Below, piece by piece: positions 44,562 through 54,955 of a stretch of 64,000 nt of DNA. The notes under the pieces were generated by a model. That model had not been told where the DNA came from. It made no database searches and saw nothing but the letters and a program-made list of their open reading frames with translations. Each line of letters starts with the position of its first letter. Position 1 is the first letter of the stretch. This DNA comes from Cercospora beticola (lineage: Eukaryota; Ascomycota; Dothideomycetes; Mycosphaerellales; Mycosphaerellaceae): contig NC_088938.1 of NCBI RefSeq assembly GCF_033473495.1, forward strand, positions 3,472,001 through 3,536,000. Reading direction: 5' to 3'. The translations under genes and the position numbers were made by a program.

Positions 44562-45503
44562 ATGGCACACTCATCTGTCAGCGCCAATCTGGCTGTCTCC
44601 AACCTCTTCGATGTCAGCAATCATGTCGTGCTCGTCACTGGTGGCGCTACTGGATTGGGTGAGATGGGAGCCCAGGCCTTCATCCAGAACGGAGCACATG
44701 TGATCATTGCGAGCAGAAAGAAGAGCGAACTCGAAAAGACTTCTGCAAGACTGAACAAGCTCGGCCCGGGAAAGTGTGATTATATTGTCGCGGACTTGAA
44801 GGACAAGGCTGGTGTTCAAGCACTCTGTGCCGAAGTCAAGAAGAAGACTGATAGACTGACTGTTCTGCTGAACAACTCTGGTGCCACATGGGTAGGTTCC
44901 AATTTCCACATCCCGAGAGTGACCTGTTCCTGATGAGTTTCACAGGGCGCGCCATACGACGACTTCCCCGAATCCGGCTGGGACAAACTCATGGCTCTCA
45001 ACGTCAAATCCATCTTCTACACAACTGTTGGTCTCCACGACCTTTTGGTCAAGGGCGCCACAGCAGACAACCCTTCCCGCGTCATCAACATTGCCTCCAT
45101 GGCAGGTATCACAACTGTCGATGTCACGACCGGCGAAGAAGGCGGTCTCGCAGCACCAGGCTCCGGAACATTCTCCTACGGACCCTCCAAGGCTGCCTGC
45201 ATCCATCTCTCGAAGATGCAAGCGAGCAAGCTCATGCCAGATCATGTCACAGTCAACTGTATCTGTCCTGGTGTGTTCCCATCGCGAATGACGGCTTTCG
45301 GAATGGAATCTGCGCTGGACACGCTGGTTTCTGGTCAGCCAAGCGGGAGAGTAGGAAAGCCGGATGATTTTGGTGGATTGGTATTGTTTTTGGCCAGTCG
45401 TGGTGCGGCACACATGACTGGTAATGTGTTGGAGCTGGACGGAGGTGCTACGCAGAGCGGGTTTAGGAGTCGAGGAAAGGGAAAGTCGAAGGAGAAGTTG
45501 TAG
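44562..45503 (+). CDS. Short-chain dehydrogenase (RhlG/gluconate-5-dehydrogenase-like)
   Basis: SDR motifs are TGGATGLG, a NNSGA segment (the NNAG position), INIASMAG for the serine region and SYGPSKAA for YxxxK, then CPGVFPSRM and a C-terminal LELDGGA. A 54-nt intron (44892-44945; GTAGGT...CACAG) joins ...GATW to GAPYDDFPESGW in phase 0: join(44562..44891,44946..45503), 295 aa. The start MAHSSVSANLAVSNLF fits the fungal family that resembles bacterial RhlG 3-oxoacyl reductases, usually NADP(H)-dependent. The C-terminus ends in a basic RSRGKGKSKEKL tail. Confidence 0.88.
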
Positions 45504-45989
45504 ATGAAGAAAAGGCAATGTATGAGAGGTGAGAGTTTCTCTCAATCGTGATGTCTGACACCAGAATGTCATCGCCGCTGCAGCCGGGCTTCCCAGCAGT
45601 AGTCCTAGACTGCATGCAGTACATAGCCGCCATTGTACCTATACTGCTGCCGACGTTGTTGTTGTTGTTGTGTGCTTGGAGAGAGAATGTGAAAGAAGGT
45701 TGCTGATGATCCCTGCCCGGAGGAGCTAGGAGCACTCCACCCCCAAACCACCAAAAAGCACGGCGCGTTGTCGCCCTGTTTCCTCGCGATAACAAGCCGA
45801 TATGACCGCATATGTCCCCACGAGGTGCGGGAGCTTTCGCTGCGACATGACGAGAGCATCTGCATCACCTCGTGAAGACTGCCATCTTGCATGCGCGCCA
45901 GGCTGATCCTCGCAAGCATTCGAAGCTTCTACTCTTGGAGCTCCTTACACAGCCCCGACGATCACGCTGCAGACAACGATACACACAAG
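45504..45989. other. Intergenic with a short GTT microsatellite
   Basis: About five GTT units occur near 45,652-45,670; no gene is seen. Confidence 0.6.
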
Positions 45990-46783
45990 ATGGAGGAGCA
46001 AGTGGCACGTCTGGTCGACAAAGTATGGGACAAGGTACAGGATGTGCCAGCGAGCAAGAGATACATGGTGGCAGTGAGCGGGATACCGGGTTCCGGTCAG
46101 TCCTTTACAATAGTACGACAGCTTGGATGGCATGCAGTGCTCACACGTTTACAGGCAAGACAACATTGGCAGCCAAAGTTGCAGACGCTCTTAATGAACG
46201 CTATCGCTCCGAGACCGCCGCCCGCACGGCCAACTCCCTCCTCGCGACTTTCCTGCCCATGGATGGCTACCACCTCACGCGCGCTCAGCTCTCCGCCCTT
46301 CCCAATCCAGCCAATGCTCACGCCCGTCGAGGCGCAGCCTTCACATTCGATGCTCCCGCTTTCCTCGCTCTCGTGAAAAAGCTTCGCGAACCCATCTGCC
46401 CCGAGACTGGCACAATTTACGCGCCGAGCTTCGATCATGCAGTGAAAGATCCAGTGCCAGATGATATCCCGATTCGAAAAGAGAGTCGAGTGCTGGTCAT
46501 GGAGGGCAACTATCTGAGTTTGGGAGAAGGCGAGTGGAAAGAGGCGGCCGAGTTGATGGACGAGCTGTGGTTTGTGGAGGTGGATGAGAAGGTCGCGAGA
46601 AAGAGGTTGATAAAGAGGCATGTCGAGGCAGGGATTGCGAGCAATGACGAAGAGGCGGGGAGGAGAGCGGACGAAAACGACTTGGTCAATGGGAAGGAGA
46701 TTATCGAAAAGCGGTTGCCGGTGCATGAGGTGATCGTCAGTGAAGAGGATGAGCGGTGGAAGCCGGAGGCGCAGGGTGTGTAA
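45990..46783 (+). CDS. P-loop kinase of the uridine kinase/phosphoribulokinase family (YFH7-like)
   Basis: The Walker A motif GIPGSGKTT is split by a 59-nt intron (46096-46154; GTCAGT...TACAG) after the codon base G of its last glycine, phase 1: join(45990..46095,46155..46783), 244 aa. Further landmarks are FLPMDGYHLTRAQL (the substrate-binding MDGYH of pantothenate/uridine-kinase-like proteins), RRGAAFTFDAPAF, IYAPSFDHAVKDPV and VLVMEGNYL (Walker B-like), and RLIKRHVEAGI (lid). Yeast Yfh7 is an ATP-binding kinase-like protein of unknown substrate, so the function here is only family-level. Confidence 0.85.
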
Positions 46784-47057
46784 GAGCTCTACATTCTTCG
46801 CTACAATAAGAGCTACGTCCGACCATTCGGCTGAATCGCCTCAAGAATGTCCATGACCAGTATCGGAGTTCGAGACAAGTTCGTCGCACTGAGAAGGCGT
46901 GAAACAGCGATGCACGTAGCCGTGCGGAATTTTCTGCGAGTTCTCTCGCTGTTCGAGTTGTCAATGCATTGGCAAGGCAAGTACTCCTACCCACTCTCAA
47001 CACGCGTTTGGTCGCGTCCTTTGCCACATCCACCTCTCAAAACACTCCGCCAGCAGC

Positions 47058-48360
47058 ATGACAGGTATTGCAAGCAATCTCCAAGTCGTTGAAAATGACG
47101 CACAATCTCCTCTCCACGACCTTCCGATCGAGCTTCTGGAATGGATCCTGCCATATCTGGAGTCAGAGGACTTGTTCAACTTGAGACTGGCATCTACGGA
47201 GCTCGCAGCAAAGACTGTAAAATACATGGCAAAAACTTACTTCACGTGGCTACATATTTTCATGTTGGATTCCAGTGGCATATCGAGATTGATCTGGATC
47301 GCCAAACACCCGGTGTACAAGTCAGCGGTCAAAAAGATCGAATTCAACGTTGCGGTCCTGCAAGATCCCGAGGAATATGAACATGACACATGGACGGATC
47401 CGTTGTATCTTACGCCAGAGAAGATTCTCAAGTATCGCAAGCTATATGCCGACCACATGGACTTGCGCGCCCAGGCCCGGCATCGCTTGAAGCTGGTCCT
47501 GAACTTGTTCCACCTTGCTGGCAATGTGCCAGCAATCAGTGCAACAACGTATGGACCGCTTGCGCTGTTCATGGACTGCGGTCATCCAAGTGCCTGGGGA
47601 GTCCATTATCTATTCAGGGAGCATGGGGATAGGGTTGTCGTAAGAGGCAATGGGATTGTGGAGCAGAGCGTGTATGCCGCTCTGTGCTGGGCAATTTTTG
47701 AGTCCGCAGCGCAGATCGGCATCCTTAACCTTGGGGGCCTAGGCCATAGCATTGACCCATGGCTTTTTGGTTACGCAATGCTCGTTTTACCTCATAGTGC
47801 TCCATTCACCCATCTGCGATCCCTGACATTATCCCTGCCTCGACAAAGGTGGTTGAACGGGCTCAAGGGCGCGGACATGAGGGAGAACTATCAGACCATC
47901 GAACTCAACCGCATTGCTCTTCTGACACTCGTATCACAAGCCGAAAAGTTGGAATACTTGGCCCTCACCTGCGACTTGGGTCACGATCTCGAGGGAAATC
48001 GGGAATGCAATGCGATCTTCTTTCGAACGCTCGCCGAAGACCAACTTCCTAAATACGCCAAACCACTCCAGCACATCATCGACATGGAGCTTGAGTGCCA
48101 CGAGATCCCAAAGGCAATGCTCTTGAAATTCCATTCGGAATCACAAAACAACGTTGAGATCGCTGAATCTTGAAGAGATTGATGATGGAGATAGAGACGA
48201 CCCAGACATCAAGCAAGACATATTCGCCGCCGCCCAGGACATTGTCGGTTTCAAGCTCAGGATGAGCGACGTATATGAGGGCGGGCAATTTGTCGCGAAC
48301 CACGAAGACTCGCCTGAATGGGAAACGATCGAATCGTGGAATTGTTCTTCGATCACGTAA
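47058..48360 (+). CDS. F-box protein, apparently frameshifted near its end
   Basis: Near the N-terminus, LHDLPIELLEWILPYLESED forms an F-box, the adaptor that links substrates to SCF ubiquitin ligases through Skp1. The remaining approximately 320 residues are the low-complexity helical region usual for fungal F-box proteins. The first frame stops at 48173. At 48131-48132 a CC doublet seems to carry one extra base, because the next frame continues without stop with RNHKTTLRSLNLEEID, a phrase characteristic of the C-terminus of these proteins, and ends at 48360. Either a real mutation or a sequencing error would explain it. Without correction the protein is 371 aa. Confidence 0.75.
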
Positions 48361-50857
48361 AATCTCCTGGCAGAGCGTGGAAAGTGAGATTTGAGTCCGA
48401 TCGTGTTCAACGCCATTTGGTCTACCTTCCATCACGCTTCACTTGTGCTCAATGGCATCTCCCGATCATGGCTCACAGCGCGAGGAAGGCCTTTGCACGA
48501 AAAATCCATCAGCGGTCGGGTCCTTTCGACACAACCCATAAGACTATTTTGCTCCGATCATCCCCATCTCAATACGACAACGAGAAATGCCGTAAGCCTG
48601 CCTGGCCGCCCGATTCACTTGCGGAAGGTCTCACGTGCTGTGCTCGGCTCCACCTCCTTCCCAGTCAGCCAGGCCATCGATCGTGAGGTATTGACTTCAG
48701 TGGAGCGAGCGAGGCTGCCGTCGTTGGCCTCTGCTACGAATTCGTCGAAACAGCGGTTGGTGATGAGCATGCAATGCGTTTCCATCAATCGTTGACGATC
48801 CGGACGGTTGATGGAAGTACATCAGTATCAATGCAGATGATGTCGTACTGGCGCTAGGGAGCGAAGCTCGCTTCACTAGGCAGCTGATTTACCCTGCGGA
48901 GCTAGAGCATTGAATTCGACGGCGAAGGGATATATTGTGGGAATAGACTGTATCCATTTCTACGGCAACGGTAGCTACCCTGGAGCTGCAATCGTGCATC
49001 CACAGTCGAGCCCAGGAGTATTTTTCGAAAGCCGCATTGGCGGTTCACAAGTCTCCGATGACCTGTCGTCACCTACGCCGACCTCCCTGCTCTTGTGATG
49101 TTTCTGCGATTCAGCGCAGCAGCTTAGGCTTTTGCATCACTCCCGTATGAGGCCGCAGTCCGGAATCTGATACGCGTTCGAAGGCATATTCGTAGTGAGC
49201 GTTGCTTCGGAGTCGACTGGCATGATGAAAAGCTTGCTTTCTCACATGTCCTCATTTCTAACAGCGATGTCTGTATTGTCAGCAGCAAAAGACGAGTATT
49301 GCCCATGCTACAGCAAATCTGTTCGAAAGACTTGCCCTGTCACTCGCGTCACGTGATGGCAGCATCAATTGAATCCCTGGACTCGAGCCTCGTGTGGGAA
49401 CAACTCAACCGACGGGAGCAGTGGTATGTTTTGCGATGGAAGCTGCGTCGGACACAAGTACAAAGGAGGCGTTAGCTTCCAACATGGTAGCTTGCTCGTT
49501 GTGGAAAGTATATTTCGCGAGTAAGAGCGTCAGAGCTAAGGGAGTATCACACAGTCGCTGATTAATCGATAAATCACGCCACTGGGCCAGGCCTGGGGCT
49601 ATATGACCGGTGAAGACAGTCCACCAACTACACACGAGCAAATGAAAAGAATGTTGCAGACGATGCTCGTCAGAACCAGGGGTATCAAGACGGTGGAAAG
49701 GCAACAGCTTACACGCCTACCTGCGAAAACTGTTCAAGCAGACTGACACCTGCAGTCTTATGAGTAATATTAGAGTCGAATTTCCCGACGGGTGAGGCGG
49801 CGGAGAACGAGGAGAAAGTATATTGTGGCTCACCTAGAGTGCTCAAGCGTGTGAAAACTGACATGCGACGAAATGAGGTGATGGTCGATCAACAGAAAGG
49901 TCAACGGCAGCGAGCTTGGCTGCGGAGGAGGATCCGTGCACAGGCCTATTCAAGCGAGGCTTGGCATGCGAGGTGAAGTTGACATCCCCGCTCTTTCTTG
50001 GTCGAGCCACTGTTAGCGCACTTCCTTACCTGTGGCAACACGAAGTATTTGCATTGCGACTCAACGGCATCCGCGCGCATCATCGCAGAGATGGCCTCAT
50101 GCTGCCTGCATCTTGCGTGTTCTGGAGACAATCAATACAGCATGGCTGCCACGCGGAGCACGCAGAGCATGCGAACAGGGCGAATGGCGATCGCACCTTG
50201 CCCGTCGAGTGATTCTTGCACGTGCAAAGACCACGGTGGAAAGCTCATAGCAGACGCAGAGTGATGAACAATTACAGGGATCATGCAGGCAACGACCAGA
50301 CTTTCCAAGCTGTCTGCCGCGTTGTCGCAGCTCTGGAGCTCTTGTTCCTCCGGAAAGCACGAGATCCGAGCGTTGCGGAAGTCAGCCATTCCGTGCTTGG
50401 AGGCCCAAATGAGGAAGCGCTAAGCCATATCTGAAGAATATTGTTGACACGCTTACCGCAAGTAGACTTCCAACAGCACATACCAATCTCCACTCTGAAA
50501 GGATGAGCGCCAAACCATTGGCAGCGCGACAAAGTAGAGACCGGGCCAGAGCGGCTGCTTGGCATCAATCTTGGGCCGTCGTCTTGTACTGGTACTAACC
50601 GCAACCGAACATGTATGCTTAACCTTATTCTCATCTGCACATGGCGGAACTTGCCAACGTGTTTGCAATAATTAAAATTGGTCGATGAGGAGATCTCAAC
50701 CTTCGATGATGATGGCGTCGACTCAGCCGCGGAGTAGCGCGTCCTGCGAGGGGGTACAGAGGTATAACAGCTGGACGGCCCCAACTGAATCGATCTTATC
50801 AAGCACCATCTCATCAGGTTGAATACACTCTTTTCACACCAACCCCCAACCGACAAG
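48361..50857. other. 2.5-kb stretch without recognisable gene
   Basis: Many overlapping short frames in normal-composition DNA and no domain signature. The right end holds the promoter of the ferritin-like protein gene. Confidence 0.5.
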
Positions 50858-52211
50858 ATGCACGCCGCTCTCGCCGCTTCGTTCGCAGCTCTTGCTGCCG
50901 CTGCCCCTGTCGTGCAGCGCCAGGCCGCTCCACCGCCAGCTGGCATTGACGATGCCGTCATCCTCCAGTATGCGCTGTCTCTCGAGCACCTCGAGAACAC
51001 CTTCTACCGCGAGGCTCTTACCAAGTTCACCGCTGCCGACTTCAAGGCCGCTGGCGTGCCATCTGCTGAGGCCTTCTACAACAACCTCCAGCAAATCGCC
51101 AAGGACGAGGAGACCCACGTCAACTTCTTGGAGACTGGTTTGAGGGATGCTGGTGCCACTCCTGTTGCCGAGTGCTCCTACAACTTCGGCTACACCGATG
51201 CGCAGAGCTTCTTGGCTACTGCCAACATCCTCGAGGGTGTCGGTGTCAGCGCCTACCTCGGAGCTGCCAAATACATTAAATCTGCAGACTACCTGACCGC
51301 TGCTGGCGCTATCCTCACTGTCGAGAGCAGGCACTCTTCGTACCTCCGCAACGTGCAGAGCCCTCCACAATCTCCATTCCCAGCACCATTCGACATTCCT
51401 CTCGAATTCAACGAGGTCTACTCTCTGGCCGCCCTCTTCATCACTGGCTGCCCAGACACCCCAGGCACCACTGGTCTTGGCCTCAAGGCCTTCCCAGCCA
51501 TCACCGCTGCCCCAGCTGGCATCTCCAAGGTCGGTGACGTCCTCACCTTCACTGTCGCCCAGGAGGTCGAGGCCACCAACGCCTACTTCATCACCTTCCC
51601 AGGTGGTGCCATCCCAGCCGAGATCACCGGCTCTGGTGCCAACTACCAGGTCACCGTTCCAGCTGCTGCTCAGGCAGGCCAGGCCTACGTTGTCCTCACC
51701 AAGAACGGTGACAAGCCAACTGACGACAACATCGTTGCTGGCCCAGCTGTTCTCCAGATTGCCGACAACGCTGCTGAGTTCCAGGCCCAGAACCCAGGCT
51801 ACGACTACAACCCAAAGGACTGCAAGGATGACAAGCCAGGCCAGTACCCAACAAAGGGTGACTACCCATCGCACCCTGAGGCACCAAAGGACTACCCAGC
51901 TCACCCAGGTAAGTTACACCCATGGTCTTTAACCATGTCGCTGAACGAGTCTCTCGTTCGCCAGCTTCTACTTTGACCAGCTACTAACATGTCAAATAGA
52001 GCAGCCAAAGTCGCCAGAGGCACCAAAGGACTACCCAAAGCATCCTGAGCAGCCAAAGTACGAGCACCAGCCAGAGGCTCCTAAGTACGATGCCCACAAG
52101 CCAGAGCACAAGCCAGAGCACGAGGACAAGCCATCCACCTACCCAGTCAAGAACGGCGAGAAGCCTGAGGAGGACTGCCCTGAGGAGGACAAGCCTAAGA
52201 CTCACTACTAG
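50858..52211 (+). CDS. Secreted ferritin-like (Rds1-type) protein with Pro/Lys/Glu-rich tail
   Basis: A signal peptide (MHAALAASFAALAAAAP) and QRQ are followed by a ferritin-like helical domain with LQYALSLEHLENTFYREAL and KDEETHVNFLETGL, which supply the Glu/His metal-ligand pattern (E..H), and later VESRHSSYLR. This is the fungal Rds1/dessication-related family (stress and sexual-development linked). The distal half is a beta-type segment and then a repetitive tail of YP, HPE, EAPKDYP, KPEHKPEH units. A 91-nt intron (51909-51999; GTAAGT, branch CTACTAAC, acceptor TAG) splits the tail: join(50858..51908,52000..52211), 420 aa. Strong codon bias (mostly C-ending) suggests high expression. Confidence 0.88.
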
Positions 52212-52639
52212 ATGTATTCACCTGAGAAGTGCATAAGAACGTCGACTCATGGGAGTCACGTTTTGAGGTGGATTGATGATACTTAGCGACTGCTCCCGTC
52301 ATCTCGTACTTATATTCTGATAATGTCTACAACTTTATGACACACACTCTTGTGACGAGACTGAATCTCGTCGTCTCGTCGTTTTCTTCACCTCTCAAGA
52401 ATATTTTGTGCTCGTGATCTCAGTCCTGCCCCTGCAATAACCCCAAGTGTGCTGCTGGAGCAGTTTGATTAAGCTCTCGCAGTGTGTTGGTACAGCAATA
52501 GCTGAGCTTCAAGCTTGCATACGTGGGGCCCACTCCAATGCCAACCCGACATCGGTCGCCACATGTGATCCTTAACCTCCCAGAACCATACCGAGCAACA
52601 CTCCTCACACGATTCTACGACGAAGAAATAGCAATCACC
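52212..52639. other. Intergenic
   Basis: 3' flank of the Rds1-like gene and 5' flank of the next F-box gene; nothing else is seen. Confidence 0.5.
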
Positions 52640-53137
52640 ATGTCCCATCTTCCCAACGAACTATGGCTCCACGTCCTCCACTTCTGCTCTCCAATCGACG
52701 CATGGCGAGCTCTCCGCCCTCTGAACCACCAACTCAAGTCCTGCGTAGAGCAACATTTCGAGCGCGAGATTCTCCCCCACATTGATATATCAATGCCCGT
52801 AGCTCTCCCATCATATGATGCTCGAATTCAAACAAAAGGCAGAGCAACCTTTCAGCCTGTTTCTCCTCGTTCTGGACGAGATGCCGAAAGATTACATTTG
52901 GTCTTAACGAGCACGGATCCGGATTATTATCATGCGCATTTCCTGGCACGTTGGAGTGGGATGCGGAATCCGATTGATGGAGCTTTGAGTCCGAATGTGA
53001 AGTGGGATGTTGGGCTGGGGAATTGGGAGAGAAGGATGAGGCTTCTTGGTGCGAGAGCGGAAAATATGATGAAGGAGGATGGGGTTGGGTTGAGTTTTGA
53101 GTGGAAGGGAACGATGACGGGATTGTTTAAGTCATGA
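52640..53137 (+). CDS. Small F-box-like protein, 165 aa
   Basis: It starts MSHLPNELWLHVLHFCSPIDAWRA, an F-box core, followed by a short C-terminal region with no further domain. I chose ATG 52640 because the upstream in-frame ATG (52523) adds 39 residues that look like 5' UTR. Probably an SCF substrate adaptor; the partner is unknown. Confidence 0.65.
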   Translation: MSHLPNELWLHVLHFCSPIDAWRALRPLNHQLKSCVEQHFEREILPHIDISMPVALPSYDARIQTKGRATFQPVSPRSGRDAERLHLVLTSTDPDYYHAHFLARWSGMRNPIDGALSPNVKWDVGLGNWERRMRLLGARAENMMKEDGVGLSFEWKGTMTGLFKS

Positions 53138-53206
53138 GCTCGATCCGAACCCTTTTCCATTTGATTGCTTATTGGATGCATGCCCATATGACAAAAGCTC
53201 TCACGT

Positions 53207-54709
53207 CTAAGAACTCATTGGCGACTCGGCTTCCGACAGGGAGTCTAGCACGGCATCGCGGAAGCACTTCATACCAGCGTCGAATGACTCTTTCGGCGCT
53301 GCAGCGAACGTCAACCGGAATCCGAGCTTTTCACTTTGAGTCGCGGGCTGCACAGCAAACCAGCTTCCTCTGCTCATCTGCAACCCTCGAGCCACTGCCA
53401 GAGCATGTATTGTAGCTTCGACATTGTTTGGCTGCCTTCTCAGATTCTCAGGAGCCTGAGACAAATCAACACCAACCCACACCATCATTCCTGATGTTGG
53501 TACGTTCCAATCGCAACATGAAGGCAGCCATCGCTCGCAAGCTTCGATCAGCGCATCACGAGAGTTGCGATACCCTGAAGAGAGCTTTCGGAGCCAGTCA
53601 ATGAATCCGAGATGTCCCCAACTTTGATCGAGCAACTTGTACATCATGATCTGAGACGGTCCGCTCACAGCTGTTGTACAGAACTCTGTATGGTAGATGA
53701 ATTGATTGATGAGCTGTTCACTGCCTGTGACCCATCCCGCTCGTAGACCTGCAGAGAGAATTTTGGAGGTCGCGTCTAACCGCAGAACTCGTCCGGAGTG
53801 GTCCAGGCTCAAATATGATTTGGGGAGTTTAGCCACATAATCTTCTGCAGTGGCTGGTGGTGCGGAGGTGTGATCACCTAGATTGAGAAAAAAGTAAGGG
53901 TCATCTTCGACGATGATCAAGTCATGCCTTTCAGCGACATCGTATATCGCTTGGCGTCTTTGCAGGCTCTGGGTGGCGCCGGTCGGATTTTGGCCACAAG
54001 GAATTATGTATAGCACAAAGGGTTTGCGGCCAAGTGTATGATCCCAATTCGATAGCTTTTTGTCCAAGACCTCAGGTAAAAGTCCCTCTTCGTCCATGTC
54101 GATGCCAAGAAGCTTGATGCCCATTGGCTTGACCATCTCGAGTGTACCCGGATAGGTGTACTCTTCCGTCAGCAGCCAATCGGCTCGTTCGCACAGCATA
54201 CGCAAAATGATGTCGAGGGCACTGGTATTGCCACAGGACAGTGAAGTTGCCCAGTCTTCGTATTTTGGTTCATGAACCAGATCGACATGCTCAGTGATGA
54301 ATCGTAGGAGTTGCGGCGAACCTGCAGAGTGCCCATAGTTGAGAGCATAGCCAAGATCCCAATCATCTTCGCCATCAAGACACGACATCGCATCGCTGTC
54401 GGCTCTTGATCCACTCCGAGCGTAGTCCTTCAGCGACATGGTCATGGAGCTCCATGGTATCGTGGACGCCACTGGTCGAGCGACCCCAAGGTTGCAAATT
54501 GTGGTGGCGGCTTTTGAGCTTGCAGACGCCTTGAGCGTGGACGCTCCACGGAGGCGTGACTCACTACTGAGTCTATGGGTCAAGTCCTTGGATCGAGGCT
54601 TGTTGTGTAATGATTCTGGCCTGTAGTCCTGGGAGAAAACCTTTGGGGCAATGCCAACGGGAAGTGCTTGGCGGTTTTGTTCGAAGACGGCAAGCTTTTC
54701 CGACAACAT
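53207..54709 (-). CDS. PLP-dependent class I/II aminotransferase, aromatic/2-aminoadipate type (Aro8/Aro9-like)
   Basis: A 500-aa single-exon protein. Fold-type I landmarks are LNYGHSAGSPQLLRFI, CGNTSALDIILRML, the IIPCGQNPTG block with Asn241, EDDPYFFL (Asp269, Tyr272) and the PLP-binding lysine Lys316 in LDATSKILSAGLRAGW, followed by LGFRLTFA with the carboxylate-binding Arg. It matches the KAT/AAA family of fungal aromatic and 2-aminoadipate aminotransferases, which swap an amino group between aromatic amino acids and 2-oxo acids. Its neighbours are a Zn2Cys6 regulator and a pyruvate-decarboxylase-type enzyme. Confidence 0.9.
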   Translation of the reverse strand: MLSEKLAVFEQNRQALPVGIAPKVFSQDYRPESLHNKPRSKDLTHRLSSESRLRGASTLKASASSKAATTICNLGVARPVASTIPWSSMTMSLKDYARSGSRADSDAMSCLDGEDDWDLGYALNYGHSAGSPQLLRFITEHVDLVHEPKYEDWATSLSCGNTSALDIILRMLCERADWLLTEEYTYPGTLEMVKPMGIKLLGIDMDEEGLLPEVLDKKLSNWDHTLGRKPFVLYIIPCGQNPTGATQSLQRRQAIYDVAERHDLIIVEDDPYFFLNLGDHTSAPPATAEDYVAKLPKSYLSLDHSGRVLRLDATSKILSAGLRAGWVTGSEQLINQFIYHTEFCTTAVSGPSQIMMYKLLDQSWGHLGFIDWLRKLSSGYRNSRDALIEACERWLPSCCDWNVPTSGMMVWVGVDLSQAPENLRRQPNNVEATIHALAVARGLQMSRGSWFAVQPATQSEKLGFRLTFAAAPKESFDAGMKCFRDAVLDSLSEAESPMSS

Positions 54710-54955
54710 GATTGAAAGTGGTTTGTATTCAGAAGCTCACACAGTATGAGTGGGTGCAGGTCGAAGCAAAATGAGACCTGGTGCTTTGATATGCATCCTC
54801 GGAGTTTCCTTCGGAGTTGTCGGCGTGTTTCACATAAGTCTTCCCGTCATCGGCGTGCTGCCTTGATAGGCCCACTTTGAGCTACTCGCATGCCGGAGCG
54901 CTGTCGGCCGATCATGTCAGATATCAGATGTTCGACTGACCCGTTGACCTTCTTC

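Noticed and set aside
44940..45572. 210-codon - strand frame
   Set aside because: Antisense of the second exon of the dehydrogenase; no motif.
46097..46726. 209-codon - strand frame
   Set aside because: Antisense shadow of the P-loop kinase, without family features.
50834..51904. 356-codon open frame on the - strand
   Set aside because: It is the antisense of the Rds1-like gene, whose C-ending codons keep the opposite frame open; its translation is low-complexity and has no domain.
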